From NCBI RefSeq assembly GCF_008080435.1, contig NZ_VRKN01000004.1, positions 62,001 to 126,000 of the forward strand: a DNA stretch of 64,000 bases, written 5' to 3'. Below, piece after piece: positions 9,187-18,346 of this stretch (positions are counted from its first letter, which is position 1; every line of letters starts with the position of its first letter). This DNA comes from Enterobacter asburiae (GTDB lineage: Bacteria; Pseudomonadota; Gammaproteobacteria; Enterobacterales; Enterobacteriaceae). Under the pieces are notes generated by a model that was not told where the DNA came from, did no database searches, and was given only the letters and a program-made list of their open reading frames with translations. Position numbers and translations under genes: made by a program.

Positions 9187-9453
9187 ATGAAACGGTTACC
9201 CTGGATTACCGCCCTGCTGTTAATGAGTGCCTCATCGGCCGCGCTGGCGGCACCGGATTCCTGCGAACGCGTGAAAAGCGACATTCAGCAGAAGATTATC
9301 AACAACGGCGTGCCTGAATCTGGTTTTACGCTGAGCATTGTGCCGAACGACCAGGCCGACCAGGCGGGCACGCAGGTGGTGGGTCACTGCGCCAACGACA
9401 CCTTTAAAATTTTGTACACCCGTACAGGCAACGGGGCTTCTGAAGCTCAGTAA
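9187..9453 (+). CDS. ynfD: YnfD, DUF1161 periplasmic protein
   Basis: An 88-residue protein with a Sec signal (MKRLPWITALLLMSASSAALA, cleavage before APDSC). The mature part has two cysteines (PDSCERV and GHCAND) likely to form a disulfide, as in DUF1161 proteins. GGAG precedes the start. Function unknown. It lies just upstream of the ynfE regulatory region and is oriented with it. Confidence 0.88.
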   Translation: MKRLPWITALLLMSASSAALAAPDSCERVKSDIQQKIINNGVPESGFTLSIVPNDQADQAGTQVVGHCANDTFKILYTRTGNGASEAQ

Positions 9454-9475
9454 TTTACCCTCAATCCCCTTTGAT

Positions 9476-9489
9476 TTGATGAGGATTAA
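9476..9489 (+). promoter_or_regulatory. FNR-type binding site upstream of ynfE
   Basis: TTGATGAGGATTAA matches TTGAT-N4-ATCAA at nine of ten positions and lies about 95 bp upstream of the ynfE start. E. coli ynfEFGH-dmsD is known to be FNR-activated and NarL-repressed, which fits. Confidence 0.65.
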
Positions 9490-9584
9490 GATTTAATACC
9501 CCCAAATAAGTAACACTCACCCCATCATTAGCCCGGTTATCATTTCGGGAAAAATAATACGCAATTATAATGATGGGGTGAGCC

Positions 9585-12023
9585 ATGTCCGATATTGAAC
9601 ATCACGGCGGAATTAGCCGTCGAACTCTCGTGAAATCTACGGCGATAGGTTCTCTGGCGCTTGCCGCTGGTGGGATCTCGCTTCCTTTTGGTTTAAAAAG
9701 CGCCGCCGCGGCGGTGAAAGATGCCGTCCAGCCTGCTGAAGATAAAGTGGTGTGGGGCGCCTGCTCGGTCAACTGCGGCAGCCGCTGCGCGCTGCGTCTG
9801 CACGTTCGTGACGACGAAGTGTACTGGGTCGAAACGGATAACACCGGTGAGGATATTTACGGTAACCATCAGGTGCGCGCCTGCCTGCGCGGACGTTCTA
9901 TTCGCCGTCGTATCAATCACCCTGACCGTCTGAACTACCCGATGAAACGCGTGGGCAAACGCGGTGAAGGCAAGTTTGAGCGCATCACATGGGATGAAGC
10001 GCTGAACACCCTCACCGCCAGCCTGAAAGACGTGGTCGACAAATACGGCAACGAAGCGGTGTATATTAACTACTCCTCCGGCATTGTCGGCGGCAATATC
10101 ACCCGCTCCTCCCCTTACGCTTCGCTGGTGGCGCGCCTGATGAATTGCTACGGCGGTTTTCTGAGCCACTACGGCACCTACAGCACGGCGCAAATCGCCT
10201 GCGCCATGCCCTACACATACGGAAGCAACGACGGCAACAGCACCTCGGATATTGAAAACTCCAAACTGGTGGTGATGTTCGGCAATAATCCGGCGGAAAC
10301 GCGCATGAGCGGCGGCGGGATTACGTATTATCTGGAGCAGGCTCGCGAGCGATCCAACGCGCGTATGATTGTCATCGACCCGCGTTATACCGATACGGCA
10401 GCCGGACGCGAAGATGAATGGATCCCGATCCGTCCGGGTACCGATGCCGCACTGGTGGCGGGCATTGCCTGGGTATTAATCGACGAAAACCTGGTCGACC
10501 AGCCGTTTCTGGATAAATACTGCGTTGGCTACGACGAAAAAACGCTGCCGGAAGGCGCGCCCGCTAACGCACACTACAAAGCGTACATTCTCGGCCTGGG
10601 CGATGACCATACGGCAAAAACGCCGGAGTGGGCCTCACGCATCACCGGCATTCCCGCGGATCGCATCGTCAAGCTTGCCCGCGAAATCGGCTCTGCGAAA
10701 CCAGCTCACATCTGCCAGGGCTGGGGACCACAGCGTCAGGCGAACGGCGAGCTGACGTCCCGCGCCATCGCGATGCTGCCTATTCTGACTGGAAACGTGG
10801 GGATCAACGGCGGTAACAGCGGCGCGCGCGAGTCAACCTACACCATCACCATCGAGCGTATGCCGCTGCCGGATAACCCGGTCAAAACGCAAATTTCCTG
10901 CTTCAGCTGGACGGACGCCATTGCCCGCGGGCCGGAGATGACTGCCCTGCGCGACGGCGTGCGCGGCAAGGATAAGCTGGACGTGCCGATTAAGTTCATC
11001 TGGAACTACGCGGGCAATACCCTCATCAACCAGCACTCCGATATCAATAAAACCCACGATATCCTGCAGGATGAAAGCAAGTGCGAAATGATTGTCGTCA
11101 TCGACAACTTCATGACCTCGTCAGCGAAGTACGCCGATATCGTGCTGCCGGACCTGATGACCGTCGAGCAGGAAGACATCATTCCGAACGATTATGCGGG
11201 CAATATGGGCTACCTGATTTTCCTCCAGCCCGTGACCGCACCGAAGTTCGAGCGTAAGCCGATCTACTGGATCATGAGCGAAGTGGCAAAACGCCTCGGA
11301 CCGGATATCCATCAGAAATTCACCGAAGGACGCACGCAGGAACAGTGGCTGCAGTTCCTGTATGCCAAAATGCTCGAAAAAGATCCTAAGCTTCCATCCT
11401 ATGACGAGCTGAAAAAAATGGGCATTTATAAGCGCAAGGATCCGAACGGACACTTTGTGGCCTATAAAAAATTCCGCGAGAACCCGGAAGCCAATCCGCT
11501 GAAAACGCCATCGGGCAAGATTGAAATATACTCCAGCAAGCTGGCGGAGATTGCGTCCACCTGGGAGCTGGAAAAAGATGAGACCATCAGCCCTCTGCCC
11601 ATCTACGCATCGACCTTTGACGGCTGGGATGCGCCCGAGCGCGCGCAGTTCCCGCTGCAGCTGTTCGGCTTCCACTTCAAAGCCCGTACCCACTCGAGCT
11701 ACGGTAACGTCGACGTGCTGAAAGCGGCCTGCCGCCAGGAGGTCTGGCTTAATCCTGTCGATGCAGAAAAACGCGGCATTAAGAACGGCGATACGGTGCG
11801 CGTCTTCAACGATCGCGGTGAGGTGAGAATCGAAGCGAAGGTCACGCCGCGCATCATGCCGGGCGTGAGCGCCATGGGCCAGGGTGCCTGGCACGATGCC
11901 AATATGAGTGGCGATCGTATCGACCACGGCTCATGCATCAACACGTTGACGACCCATCGACCTTCTCCGCTGGCAAAAGGCAACCCGCAGCACACCAATC
12001 TGGTGCAGATTGAGAAGGTGTAG
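9585..12023 (+). CDS. ynfE: YnfE/YnfF-type molybdenum DMSO/selenate reductase, catalytic subunit
   Basis: An 812-residue DmsA-family enzyme. A twin-arginine signal (ISRRTLVKS) directs it to the periplasmic face. The FS0 [4Fe-4S] cluster is C60-x3-C64-x3-C68-x31-C100, and the molybdenum ligand is S200 (YGTYSTAQ). Family members reduce DMSO, selenate or related N-/S-oxides anaerobically with bis-MGD cofactor. E. coli has ynfE and ynfF in tandem, then ynfG (Fe-S) and ynfH (membrane anchor). Here there is one catalytic gene, and dmsD follows after 93 bp with no ynfG or ynfH. It may borrow DmsB/DmsC encoded elsewhere. It could equally be called ynfF. Confidence 0.9.
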   Translation: MSDIEHHGGISRRTLVKSTAIGSLALAAGGISLPFGLKSAAAAVKDAVQPAEDKVVWGACSVNCGSRCALRLHVRDDEVYWVETDNTGEDIYGNHQVRACLRGRSIRRRINHPDRLNYPMKRVGKRGEGKFERITWDEALNTLTASLKDVVDKYGNEAVYINYSSGIVGGNITRSSPYASLVARLMNCYGGFLSHYGTYSTAQIACAMPYTYGSNDGNSTSDIENSKLVVMFGNNPAETRMSGGGITYYLEQARERSNARMIVIDPRYTDTAAGREDEWIPIRPGTDAALVAGIAWVLIDENLVDQPFLDKYCVGYDEKTLPEGAPANAHYKAYILGLGDDHTAKTPEWASRITGIPADRIVKLAREIGSAKPAHICQGWGPQRQANGELTSRAIAMLPILTGNVGINGGNSGARESTYTITIERMPLPDNPVKTQISCFSWTDAIARGPEMTALRDGVRGKDKLDVPIKFIWNYAGNTLINQHSDINKTHDILQDESKCEMIVVIDNFMTSSAKYADIVLPDLMTVEQEDIIPNDYAGNMGYLIFLQPVTAPKFERKPIYWIMSEVAKRLGPDIHQKFTEGRTQEQWLQFLYAKMLEKDPKLPSYDELKKMGIYKRKDPNGHFVAYKKFRENPEANPLKTPSGKIEIYSSKLAEIASTWELEKDETISPLPIYASTFDGWDAPERAQFPLQLFGFHFKARTHSSYGNVDVLKAACRQEVWLNPVDAEKRGIKNGDTVRVFNDRGEVRIEAKVTPRIMPGVSAMGQGAWHDANMSGDRIDHGSCINTLTTHRPSPLAKGNPQHTNLVQIEKV

Positions 12024-12116
12024 AGAGTGAAACGCGAGACCATGGTTTATTCTATGGTCAGTATTATCAGTTAACACAATCGCGCGGGCGTCATCCGCGC
12101 GAGCAAGGAAGGTTCA

Positions 12117-12731
12117 ATGAAAGACGTCTCACATCGTGAATCGTTCGCGTTCAGTGCCCGAGTGCTGGGTGCGCTATTTTATTTCGCTCCCGACAGCGAG
12201 CATACCGTGCCGCTAGTGCAGGCCCTCACCGCTGGCGAATGGGTTCAGGACTGGCCCCTGCCGCCGGAAACGCTGCAGCCCGTTGCCGATACGTTTGCCT
12301 CATCTTCCGATGAGCCGCTAACGGACGCCTGGCAACGGCTGTTTATTGGTCCTTACGCCCTGCCCGCTCCGCTATGGGGTTCCGTCTGGCTTGACCGCGA
12401 ATCTGTGCTGTTTGGCGACTCGACCCTCGCGCTTCGCCAGTGGATGCGGGAGAACAGTATCGCTTTTGAGATGCAGCAGAATGAACCAGAAGATCATTTC
12501 GGTACGCTGCTGCTGCTGGCGGCGTGGCTGGCCGAGAATGACCGAAATACGGAGTGCGATCAGCTTCTGGCGTGGCACCTGCTGCCGTGGAGCACCCGCT
12601 TCCTGTCAGTGTTTGTCGACAACGCCGGGCATCCGTTTTATACCGCGCTGGGTAAGCTTGCGCAGCTGACGCTCGCGGACTGGCGATCCGGGCTGCTTAT
12701 TCCGGTTGCGGAAAAGACGCTGTATCGCTAA
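12117..12731 (+). CDS. dmsD: DmsD, Tat proofreading chaperone
   Basis: A 204-residue all-helical TorD-family chaperone, the same length as E. coli DmsD. It binds the twin-arginine leaders of DmsA/YnfE-type precursors until cofactor insertion is complete. The conserved middle AWQRLFIGPYALPAPLWGSV and the later NEPEDHFGTLLLL segment form the leader-binding groove. AAGGAAGG precedes the start. Its presence directly after ynfE supports YnfE being a functional Tat substrate even without its own partner subunits. Confidence 0.94.
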   Translation: MKDVSHRESFAFSARVLGALFYFAPDSEHTVPLVQALTAGEWVQDWPLPPETLQPVADTFASSSDEPLTDAWQRLFIGPYALPAPLWGSVWLDRESVLFGDSTLALRQWMRENSIAFEMQQNEPEDHFGTLLLLAAWLAENDRNTECDQLLAWHLLPWSTRFLSVFVDNAGHPFYTALGKLAQLTLADWRSGLLIPVAEKTLYR

Positions 12732-12738
12732 GGCATGT

Positions 12739-12765
12739 GGCTTGCTCGCCGGTCGCGGGCAAGCC
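12739..12765. terminator. dmsD terminator
   Basis: GGCTTGC (12739-12745) pairs with GCAAGCC (12759-12765) and is followed by TTT. It lies between the convergent dmsD and SulP genes. Confidence 0.6.
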
Positions 12766-12771
12766 TTTAAC

Positions 12772-14487
12772 CTATGCCTCTCCACCTGATTCACTCACAC
12801 TCTCTTTGCTTTGAATGAACCGGAGTGCCAAATAGAGATCTGGCGCCAGAATCATGTCATCATCATTCATTGTTGGCCGACTCTCTTTAAACCAGCGTGT
12901 TAATTCCGTTTTCCTGCCCGCAAGGATTAATTTAATCTGACGACCTTTCAGGTCACGCTTTAACTCATTAATGGTCGCCAGAACGCTGATGTCTGAATAG
13001 GTGAAGCAAGCAACGGCATCAATCACCACCCATTTAGGTTGTAAGGCCGCACCATCAACCAGGTTCAATACCCGACGTTTAAAATAAGCCACATTAAAAT
13101 AGGTCAAGGGTGAGTTAAATCGATACATCAGCACGCCCGGGACCATTTTAATATCGGTTGTATTACCTAATGAGTGAATCATTCCATCTTCGTCAGTGCC
13201 CAGCAAGTGCTCGGAGGGACGAAACACTGTACGAAGGAACTGTAACAGGCCAAGCAACACCGCAAGGCCGATCCCCTGGATAACACCGATAATTAAAACA
13301 CAGCCAAACGTGAAGAAGGCCAGGCGAAATGCCTGTTTATTTCTGCGCCTCAGGTTCCATAACCCACGTAAATCTATCAATGACCACGAGGCATACATTA
13401 GAACAATACCTAATGCAGATACCGGAATAAATTGTAATGGCTGAGTGAAAAATACCACTACGATACCGATGAGTAAGGCTGCGACCACGGAAACCAGCTG
13501 ACTTTTCCCACCCGTTGAATCATTAACCGCAGTCCGGGAATCGGCGCCACTGATAGCAAACCCCTGGGATAAGCCCGACATGAGGTTTGCGATACCCAGT
13601 GCCCGGAACTCAGCATCCGCATTAATTTCATAGCCATTTTTTGCGGCGAAACTGCGAGCGGTCAGCATCAGACTGACAAAACTGACCAAAGCCAGGTTTA
13701 GCGCCGGGATTACTAAATCACGCATCAGACCGGGCTGGAACGCCCCCCAGTTAACGACGGGTAAACCAGACTGGAAGCCATCCCCCCCAATAGTGGCAAT
13801 ACCATACTGTTGCGCAGATGTCCCCCACACCAGTACCGTTGTCATCACAATGGCAATCAAAGGTGCTGGCCAGTGGCTGCGATACGTTTTGATAACCATT
13901 AAAATAATTAACGTTAAAAGCGATATCCCTACGGTTAATAAATGACTGTCTGAAAGTCGGCCTGGCAAGGCCAATATTTTCTCAATAACCTGCGCTTCAT
14001 CTAGCTTGATCCCCAAAACCTTACCTAATTGCCCGACAATAATGGTCACGGCTACGCCATTAAGCAAACCCGTAAGGATGGGATGTGAAAGCAGATCGGC
14101 AAGTGCGCCCAGGCGAAATTTACTGGCAAGCAGGCACCATGCGCCCATCATCAATGTCATGATGATCGTCAGTTGCCAGTGCAATTCGGGATTTCCTGCA
14201 GAAAGAGGAAACACGACGGCCGCAATCACCGCGCAGGTCGTGGCATCAGGGCCAACAATAAGCTGACGTGAAGAACCAAACAGTGCATACGCTATCATCG
14301 GTAAAACGCAGGAATACAGCCCCACGATAGCCCCAACCCCCGCCAGCTCAGCATACGCAATAGCAACGGGTAGCGCGACAGCCGCAACGGATAACCCGGC
14401 TTTAACATCCTGTTTTAGCCAGCTTTTATCGTAGGCTAACAAATTTTGTAAACCTGGCATGTAGTTTAATAATAGTTTTCCGAACAC
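12772..14487 (-). CDS. SulP-family anion transporter with STAS domain
   Basis: A 571-residue inner-membrane protein of the SulP/SLC26 family. The N-terminal 380 or so residues are membrane helices, with SulP landmarks ALPVAIAYAELAGVGAIVGLYS and GSSRQLIVGPDATTCAVIAA near the start and the central ISGADSRTAVNDSTGGKSQL loop. A cytosolic STAS domain follows (roughly residues 430-545; WVVIDAVACFTYSDISVLATI). Members move sulfate, bicarbonate or dicarboxylates; the substrate is not deducible. It is not the DauA orthologue by sequence. It is monocistronic and base composition is slightly more A+T-rich than the backbone, so it may be an accessory insertion. Confidence 0.88.
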   Translation of the reverse strand: MFGKLLLNYMPGLQNLLAYDKSWLKQDVKAGLSVAAVALPVAIAYAELAGVGAIVGLYSCVLPMIAYALFGSSRQLIVGPDATTCAVIAAVVFPLSAGNPELHWQLTIIMTLMMGAWCLLASKFRLGALADLLSHPILTGLLNGVAVTIIVGQLGKVLGIKLDEAQVIEKILALPGRLSDSHLLTVGISLLTLIILMVIKTYRSHWPAPLIAIVMTTVLVWGTSAQQYGIATIGGDGFQSGLPVVNWGAFQPGLMRDLVIPALNLALVSFVSLMLTARSFAAKNGYEINADAEFRALGIANLMSGLSQGFAISGADSRTAVNDSTGGKSQLVSVVAALLIGIVVVFFTQPLQFIPVSALGIVLMYASWSLIDLRGLWNLRRRNKQAFRLAFFTFGCVLIIGVIQGIGLAVLLGLLQFLRTVFRPSEHLLGTDEDGMIHSLGNTTDIKMVPGVLMYRFNSPLTYFNVAYFKRRVLNLVDGAALQPKWVVIDAVACFTYSDISVLATINELKRDLKGRQIKLILAGRKTELTRWFKESRPTMNDDDMILAPDLYLALRFIQSKESVSESGGEA

Positions 14488-14818
14488 GTTATTCTCCGGA
14501 TAGGGATATCAGCCACGTAATGTTGGCACACTTCTCAGTGAGGTTCTGGTTTTCAAATGCTCCGGATTGAGGCCGCCAGTGCTCGGAACCTCATAAAACG
14601 TCAACCATTTATTATTATGACTGGTGTTAAACATAGTTCAAAAACTACCGCTTAGCCGGAGTTGACCCTGCCGGATGCTGCAGTGCTGCACGCTGGGGAC
14701 GGATGGGGGGAACCGGTAGTCAGGCAGCCGACGATATGACTGATTTGGGGTTCGGTATGACGTGTATCGAGATAAAGTTAGGCCCAGAAGATTGTCCGCT
14801 TTGTGCCAGAAGCGGACG
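14488..14818. other. Gene-free gap with 3' hairpin
   Basis: No convincing coding sequence is seen between the SulP gene and the MFS gene. At its end, GTCCGCTT (14794-14801) pairs with AAGCGGAC (14810-14817) around TGTGCCAG. This hairpin abuts the stop of the minus-strand MFS gene and may end its transcript or protect its 3' end. Confidence 0.5.
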
Positions 14819-16015
14819 TTATGCTAATGGTTGGAGCGTACGCTTAGCCAGCTTCTTTTGCAGAATGATAACGATGATGGGGAACCCTGATGCGGAAATT
14901 GCACATACCCCCAGCAACGTGTTCATATTTTGTTGTGCTATGGAGTGCCCAGGTAATAGAAAAGCAGACAGAAAAAAAGCGACAGTTGTGATCAGGTACA
15001 TTATTGATGACTGCAATGAAGAAAATCCCGCTCGTTGCCTGTCATCAGGAAACTGAATACTCACCGCCGAGGAGGAAACCAGACGACTGTAAGATGCACC
15101 GAGAAATAAAATAATAAATAGCGTCGGATTCGAATAGCCCATAACAGGTATTAGCAAAGCGAGTAAAAAAACGAAAGTTGACCCTGTAGCCAGACTCACA
15201 GCAGAAAAATGCGGAGTTAGCGCACCTGTCATTTTTGTTGACAGGTATCCTGCAATGCCCCCGGCGAAAAACAGCCATGGCAGCAGGTATTGAGAGCCCC
15301 CCAGCTGTTGGGTCATTAATGGTACCAAAACAGGAATGACCAGCATCGGGCTAAACTGTACCAGCGCATTACTGGAAGCGAACAGTAAAGTATTAACGTC
15401 GAGAGGCAGTGCGTGAGGTGTATCGAAAGAGACTGTATCCTGAGGGATGATGGAAACAATCAGTGGCAGTGCCAACAAACACAACGTACTGATTAGCCAC
15501 AAAGCGACATGCCAGCCGTAATGAGCACACAAAAATAGTATCGTGGGCATTCCGACAATACTTACCATCGAAAATGATGCAATTACCGTCGCCAACAATT
15601 TCCCTCGCAAGTTAGTTGGTGCGAGATTTATCAATATACTGATACTCACCCCCATAGTTGTGCCTCCAACCAATCCGGCACAGAATCGTAATGTAAGCAG
15701 AAGGCTAAAGCTGGAGGTAAATATCGTCAAAAGTGTCAGTAGGCCGAGTAGTGCCATATTGACGATTAAAAAACGTTTCTTATTGAAACGACCAATCCAG
15801 TAAAAGGCGATAATTCCCGACAGGACCGCCCCGGAGGTGTACATGCCCGATACGTAGCCAGAGAATGACACGGGAACGGCGAAGTCTGCTGCCATAAAAG
15901 CAAAAACAGGGTTGAACATCATATATTCCAGCGCATTTGTGAACTGGATAAAAGCCATGACAACCGCTATCCGGATGAGGGCTTTATGATTAAACGTTGT
16001 TGTGACCGATGACAT
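14819..16015 (-). CDS. MFS transporter of the drug/arabinose efflux (AraJ-like) type
   Basis: A 398-residue MFS protein with 12 predicted helices. The motif-A position after helix 2 reads YWIGRFNKKRFL, and motif-C-like Gly residues occur in helix 5. A Glu in helix 1 (NALEYMMFNPVFAFMA) recalls proton-coupled efflux members. No specific substrate can be named. It is divergent from the LysR gene 103 bp away, the standard layout of a regulator and its target, so the two probably form an inducible exporter module. Confidence 0.8.
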   Translation of the reverse strand: MSSVTTTFNHKALIRIAVVMAFIQFTNALEYMMFNPVFAFMAADFAVPVSFSGYVSGMYTSGAVLSGIIAFYWIGRFNKKRFLIVNMALLGLLTLLTIFTSSFSLLLTLRFCAGLVGGTTMGVSISILINLAPTNLRGKLLATVIASFSMVSIVGMPTILFLCAHYGWHVALWLISTLCLLALPLIVSIIPQDTVSFDTPHALPLDVNTLLFASSNALVQFSPMLVIPVLVPLMTQQLGGSQYLLPWLFFAGGIAGYLSTKMTGALTPHFSAVSLATGSTFVFLLALLIPVMGYSNPTLFIILFLGASYSRLVSSSAVSIQFPDDRQRAGFSSLQSSIMYLITTVAFFLSAFLLPGHSIAQQNMNTLLGVCAISASGFPIIVIILQKKLAKRTLQPLA

Positions 16016-16118
16016 AACAAGCGACCTGTGGGTAAAAGATATCCGAGTTTAACTGCTTTCAATCTTGTTCAGTAGATGGTAAAACTGGCACATATTGTTA
16101 TCATTTATGGGATAGTCT

Positions 16119-17036
16119 ATGCGACCAGCTCTTGATTTTAATACCCTGAAAGTTTTCATTGCTGTGGTTGAAAGAGAAAGTTTTGTTGGGGCATCTAAAG
16201 TCCTTGAAATGCCGACATCAAATGTTAGTCGTTGTATTTCTCAGCTAGAAGAAAGACTGAATCTTCAGCTCATTGAGCGCAGCACCCGACATATGAAACT
16301 CACACAAGCGGGGCACCTGCTCTATTCCCGGGCGAAGCCATTAATGGATGCACTTGAGCAGACTGAAACAGAATTAACGTTGCGGCAGATGCAGCTCAAG
16401 GGGCCACTACGTATCTGTATTCCCAATGAAATAGGTCCTGCACTGCTGGGTTCTGTGATTGCCGATTTCGCCTGCCAGCACCCGGATCTGGAAATTAGCT
16501 GTGTCACAAATTTGTCTGGTCTTGAATCCCTGAGAGACGATCTGGATTTAGCCATCATTGTGAGCCGTGGCCAGATGGATGACGGTGATTACATAGCCCG
16601 TCATCTGGTGACGATCCCTTGCACCATCGTTGCAGCCCCCTCCGTCATTCAGCGTCATGGCATACCTTCTCGTATACAGCAATTTGAAGAATTACCCTGT
16701 ATTACCACGGTAAATGCACTTAAAGGTGCTCCCTGGCAGTTTGTGAATAAAAAGGGGGGATTTGAGACGATAAAGGTTAAAGGCCATTACCGGGTAAACA
16801 GCGGAGAGATGGCAGGACGCGCGGCGGTAGCGGGTGTTGGTTTCGCTATTCTTTCGAAACAGGCCTGCCAACCCTACATCGATGATGGACGGCTGATCGA
16901 GACTAAGTTTGAACAACCGCCAGCCCCACTTCAATTGTACGCACTTTATTCAGACAAGCGTTATTTGCCCGCTAAAACACGAGCGCTTATTGAATACATA
17001 CAGCAGAATTTGAGCAATATACCCTTAGCAACCTAA
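16119..17036 (+). CDS. LysR-family regulator divergent from the MFS gene
   Basis: A 305-residue LTTR. The winged helix-turn-helix covers residues 5-65 (FIAVVERESFVGASKVLEMPTSNVSRCISQLEERL), followed by a two-lobed effector domain starting at LKGPLRICIPNE. The AAVAGVGFAILSK segment is the usual late domain motif. Class resembles the DmlR/CrgA branch that has short C-termini. It probably regulates the divergent MFS transporter, with the operator in the 103-bp A/T-rich spacer. The inducer is unknown. Confidence 0.85.
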   Translation: MRPALDFNTLKVFIAVVERESFVGASKVLEMPTSNVSRCISQLEERLNLQLIERSTRHMKLTQAGHLLYSRAKPLMDALEQTETELTLRQMQLKGPLRICIPNEIGPALLGSVIADFACQHPDLEISCVTNLSGLESLRDDLDLAIIVSRGQMDDGDYIARHLVTIPCTIVAAPSVIQRHGIPSRIQQFEELPCITTVNALKGAPWQFVNKKGGFETIKVKGHYRVNSGEMAGRAAVAGVGFAILSKQACQPYIDDGRLIETKFEQPPAPLQLYALYSDKRYLPAKTRALIEYIQQNLSNIPLAT

Positions 17037-17116
17037 AGATAGATGAAACAGCTACAGAGAGTTCCAGTGTTTCAATGGTCTCTAAATGCAGAATGTCTGC
17101 TGTCCGCTCATAAGGG

Positions 17117-17584
17117 TCAGCCGCGATTTTTTCCATTGGTATAAATATCAGGCCGGGTGATACTCCATGCATAGTTTTCCCGATTAACGGGTTCGTACCC
17201 AAATTTTTGATAGAGCCAGGGAGCTGTTGTTGTAAACAACATGATTCTGCGAAGCTGCTCAAAGACGGGATGATGATGTATGCATTGCATCATCCATCTT
17301 CCCAGGCCCTCTCCCTGATATTCCTCAAGAATATAAACATCACATAGATAAGCGAATGTAGCGTAATCTGTTATCAGACGCGCGAAACCTATCTGGTTTT
17401 CATCATGGTAAACGCCGAAATTAAGACTGTTTTCAATTGATGCGCCTACAATTGACAGATCAATCCCTTTAGCCCAGGTCGACCTCGTCAGATAGCGATG
17501 GATAGCCTGCACATCCAGTTTTTCCCTGTCTGTACTCACCAGGTAGTTATCCTTATGCCACTCATGCTTCTCTAAAATGCTCAC
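17117..17584 (-). CDS. GNAT-family N-acetyltransferase
   Basis: A 155-residue single GNAT domain. The acetyl-CoA pyrophosphate loop is EEYQGEGLGRWMM (Q-x-x-G-x-G/A), preceded by the strand FAYLCDVYIL, and the C-terminal WLYQKFGYEPVN is the motif-B turn. The acceptor substrate is unknown. It is convergent with the LysR gene and is followed on its upstream side by decayed genes, so it borders a region of rearrangement. Confidence 0.85.
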   Translation of the reverse strand: MSILEKHEWHKDNYLVSTDREKLDVQAIHRYLTRSTWAKGIDLSIVGASIENSLNFGVYHDENQIGFARLITDYATFAYLCDVYILEEYQGEGLGRWMMQCIHHHPVFEQLRRIMLFTTTAPWLYQKFGYEPVNRENYAWSITRPDIYTNGKNRG

Positions 17585-17685
17585 GGACGTACCTGCTCAT
17601 AAGGTTATGGGAAACCTGACCTTATCATTTGATGTAAAATCATGCTATCCGTGCTGCTTTGCAATAGCTAAAGCCTGCTGCTGGT

Positions 17686-17865
17686 ATGAATGAGGGATTG
17701 CGTCTGCTGTTCGCTGCGAGTTTAAGGGTTCGCAGGCAGGCAGCTGAGGCTGGGCTTTCAGAAGTGATTATCGAGAAAATCTACCGGACCATGATAAGCG
17801 CATTTATCGAGTATGAGCTTGAGCAACATGACCAGCTTCAACATGCTGCGGCGAAGACTGACTGA
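17686..17865 (+). pseudogene. Chorismate mutase C-terminal remnant
   Basis: An open frame of 59 codons encodes VRRQAAEAGLSEVIIEKIYR and then SAFIEYELEQH, the second-helix and C-terminal pattern of AroQ-class chorismate mutases/isochorismate-pyruvate lyases. The first helix, with the active-site Arg and IDxID motif, is absent: an in-frame TAG lies 18 bp upstream of the ATG and the GNAT gene begins about 100 bp away on the other strand. It is therefore probably a truncated relic rather than a small enzyme. Confidence 0.55.
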
Positions 17866-17932
17866 ACCGGTCTGTCTGAAGCAACCGGGTAACGAAAATA
17901 CAAGCTGTTGTTAATACCCATTCTGGTAGCTG

Positions 17933-18346
17933 TTAAGCGTACCCTGTTATGACAAAATAGCGCACGCAAACGGTTTCGTTGGTTTGAACCGTTTTCGACA
18001 CATTATCTATTGCTGTGATGGCATTGTTGTTTAGCATTTTATTCTTGACGTCTCCCCTCCCTGTGGAGACGTTTTTTTTCCCCACATTCTTCCAGATGGT
18101 TGCAAACCCAAACTCTGAGACGTAATTGATATAAACGGGTGAAATGAGCGTCCAACAGACAGATTCGGGATCGAACCAGACCACATCCACATCGCCAGAA
18201 AAGGACTTTTTCCAGTATGTATGCATGTGATCCCATACGGCATCCCTGACAAAACCCGCGCCTATCCAGCAATCACGAAGTTGCAACTCACGGGCCGCAT
18301 AAAGCATCTGCATACATGAAGGATCAACTGACAATATTCTCTGCAA
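17933..18346 (-). pseudogene. Truncated nucleotidyltransferase (COG3575-like)
   Basis: The first ~63 residues (from a TTG at 18344-18346 to about 18157) match the start of COG3575 nucleotidyltransferases: MQMLYAARELQLRDCWIGAG, FVRDAVWDHMH and the metal-binding strand GDVDVVWFDPE. Beyond that the frame runs on to residue 137 without family similarity, and the expected remaining ~120 residues are missing. No ATG precedes the similarity, and a TAG lies four codons before the TTG. Both ends look damaged, so I call it a pseudogene. Confidence 0.6.
18048..18079 (+). terminator. Orphan strong intrinsic terminator
   Basis: ACGTCTCC (18048-18055) and GGAGACGT (18065-18072) form a perfect 8-bp stem with loop CCTCCCTGT, followed by eight T residues (18072-18079). 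On the plus strand no gene ends here: the nearest is the chorismate mutase relic 180 bp upstream. It may end an unannotated small RNA, or be a leftover terminator. Confidence 0.7.

Noticed and set aside
11121-11927. 268-codon minus-strand frame inside ynfE
   Set aside because: Antisense shadow of a conserved catalytic subunit; no ribosome-binding site or family motif.
14703-15056. 117-codon plus-strand frame at the end of the MFS gene
   Set aside because: Mostly antisense to the MFS gene; only the first third is intergenic and shows nothing familiar.
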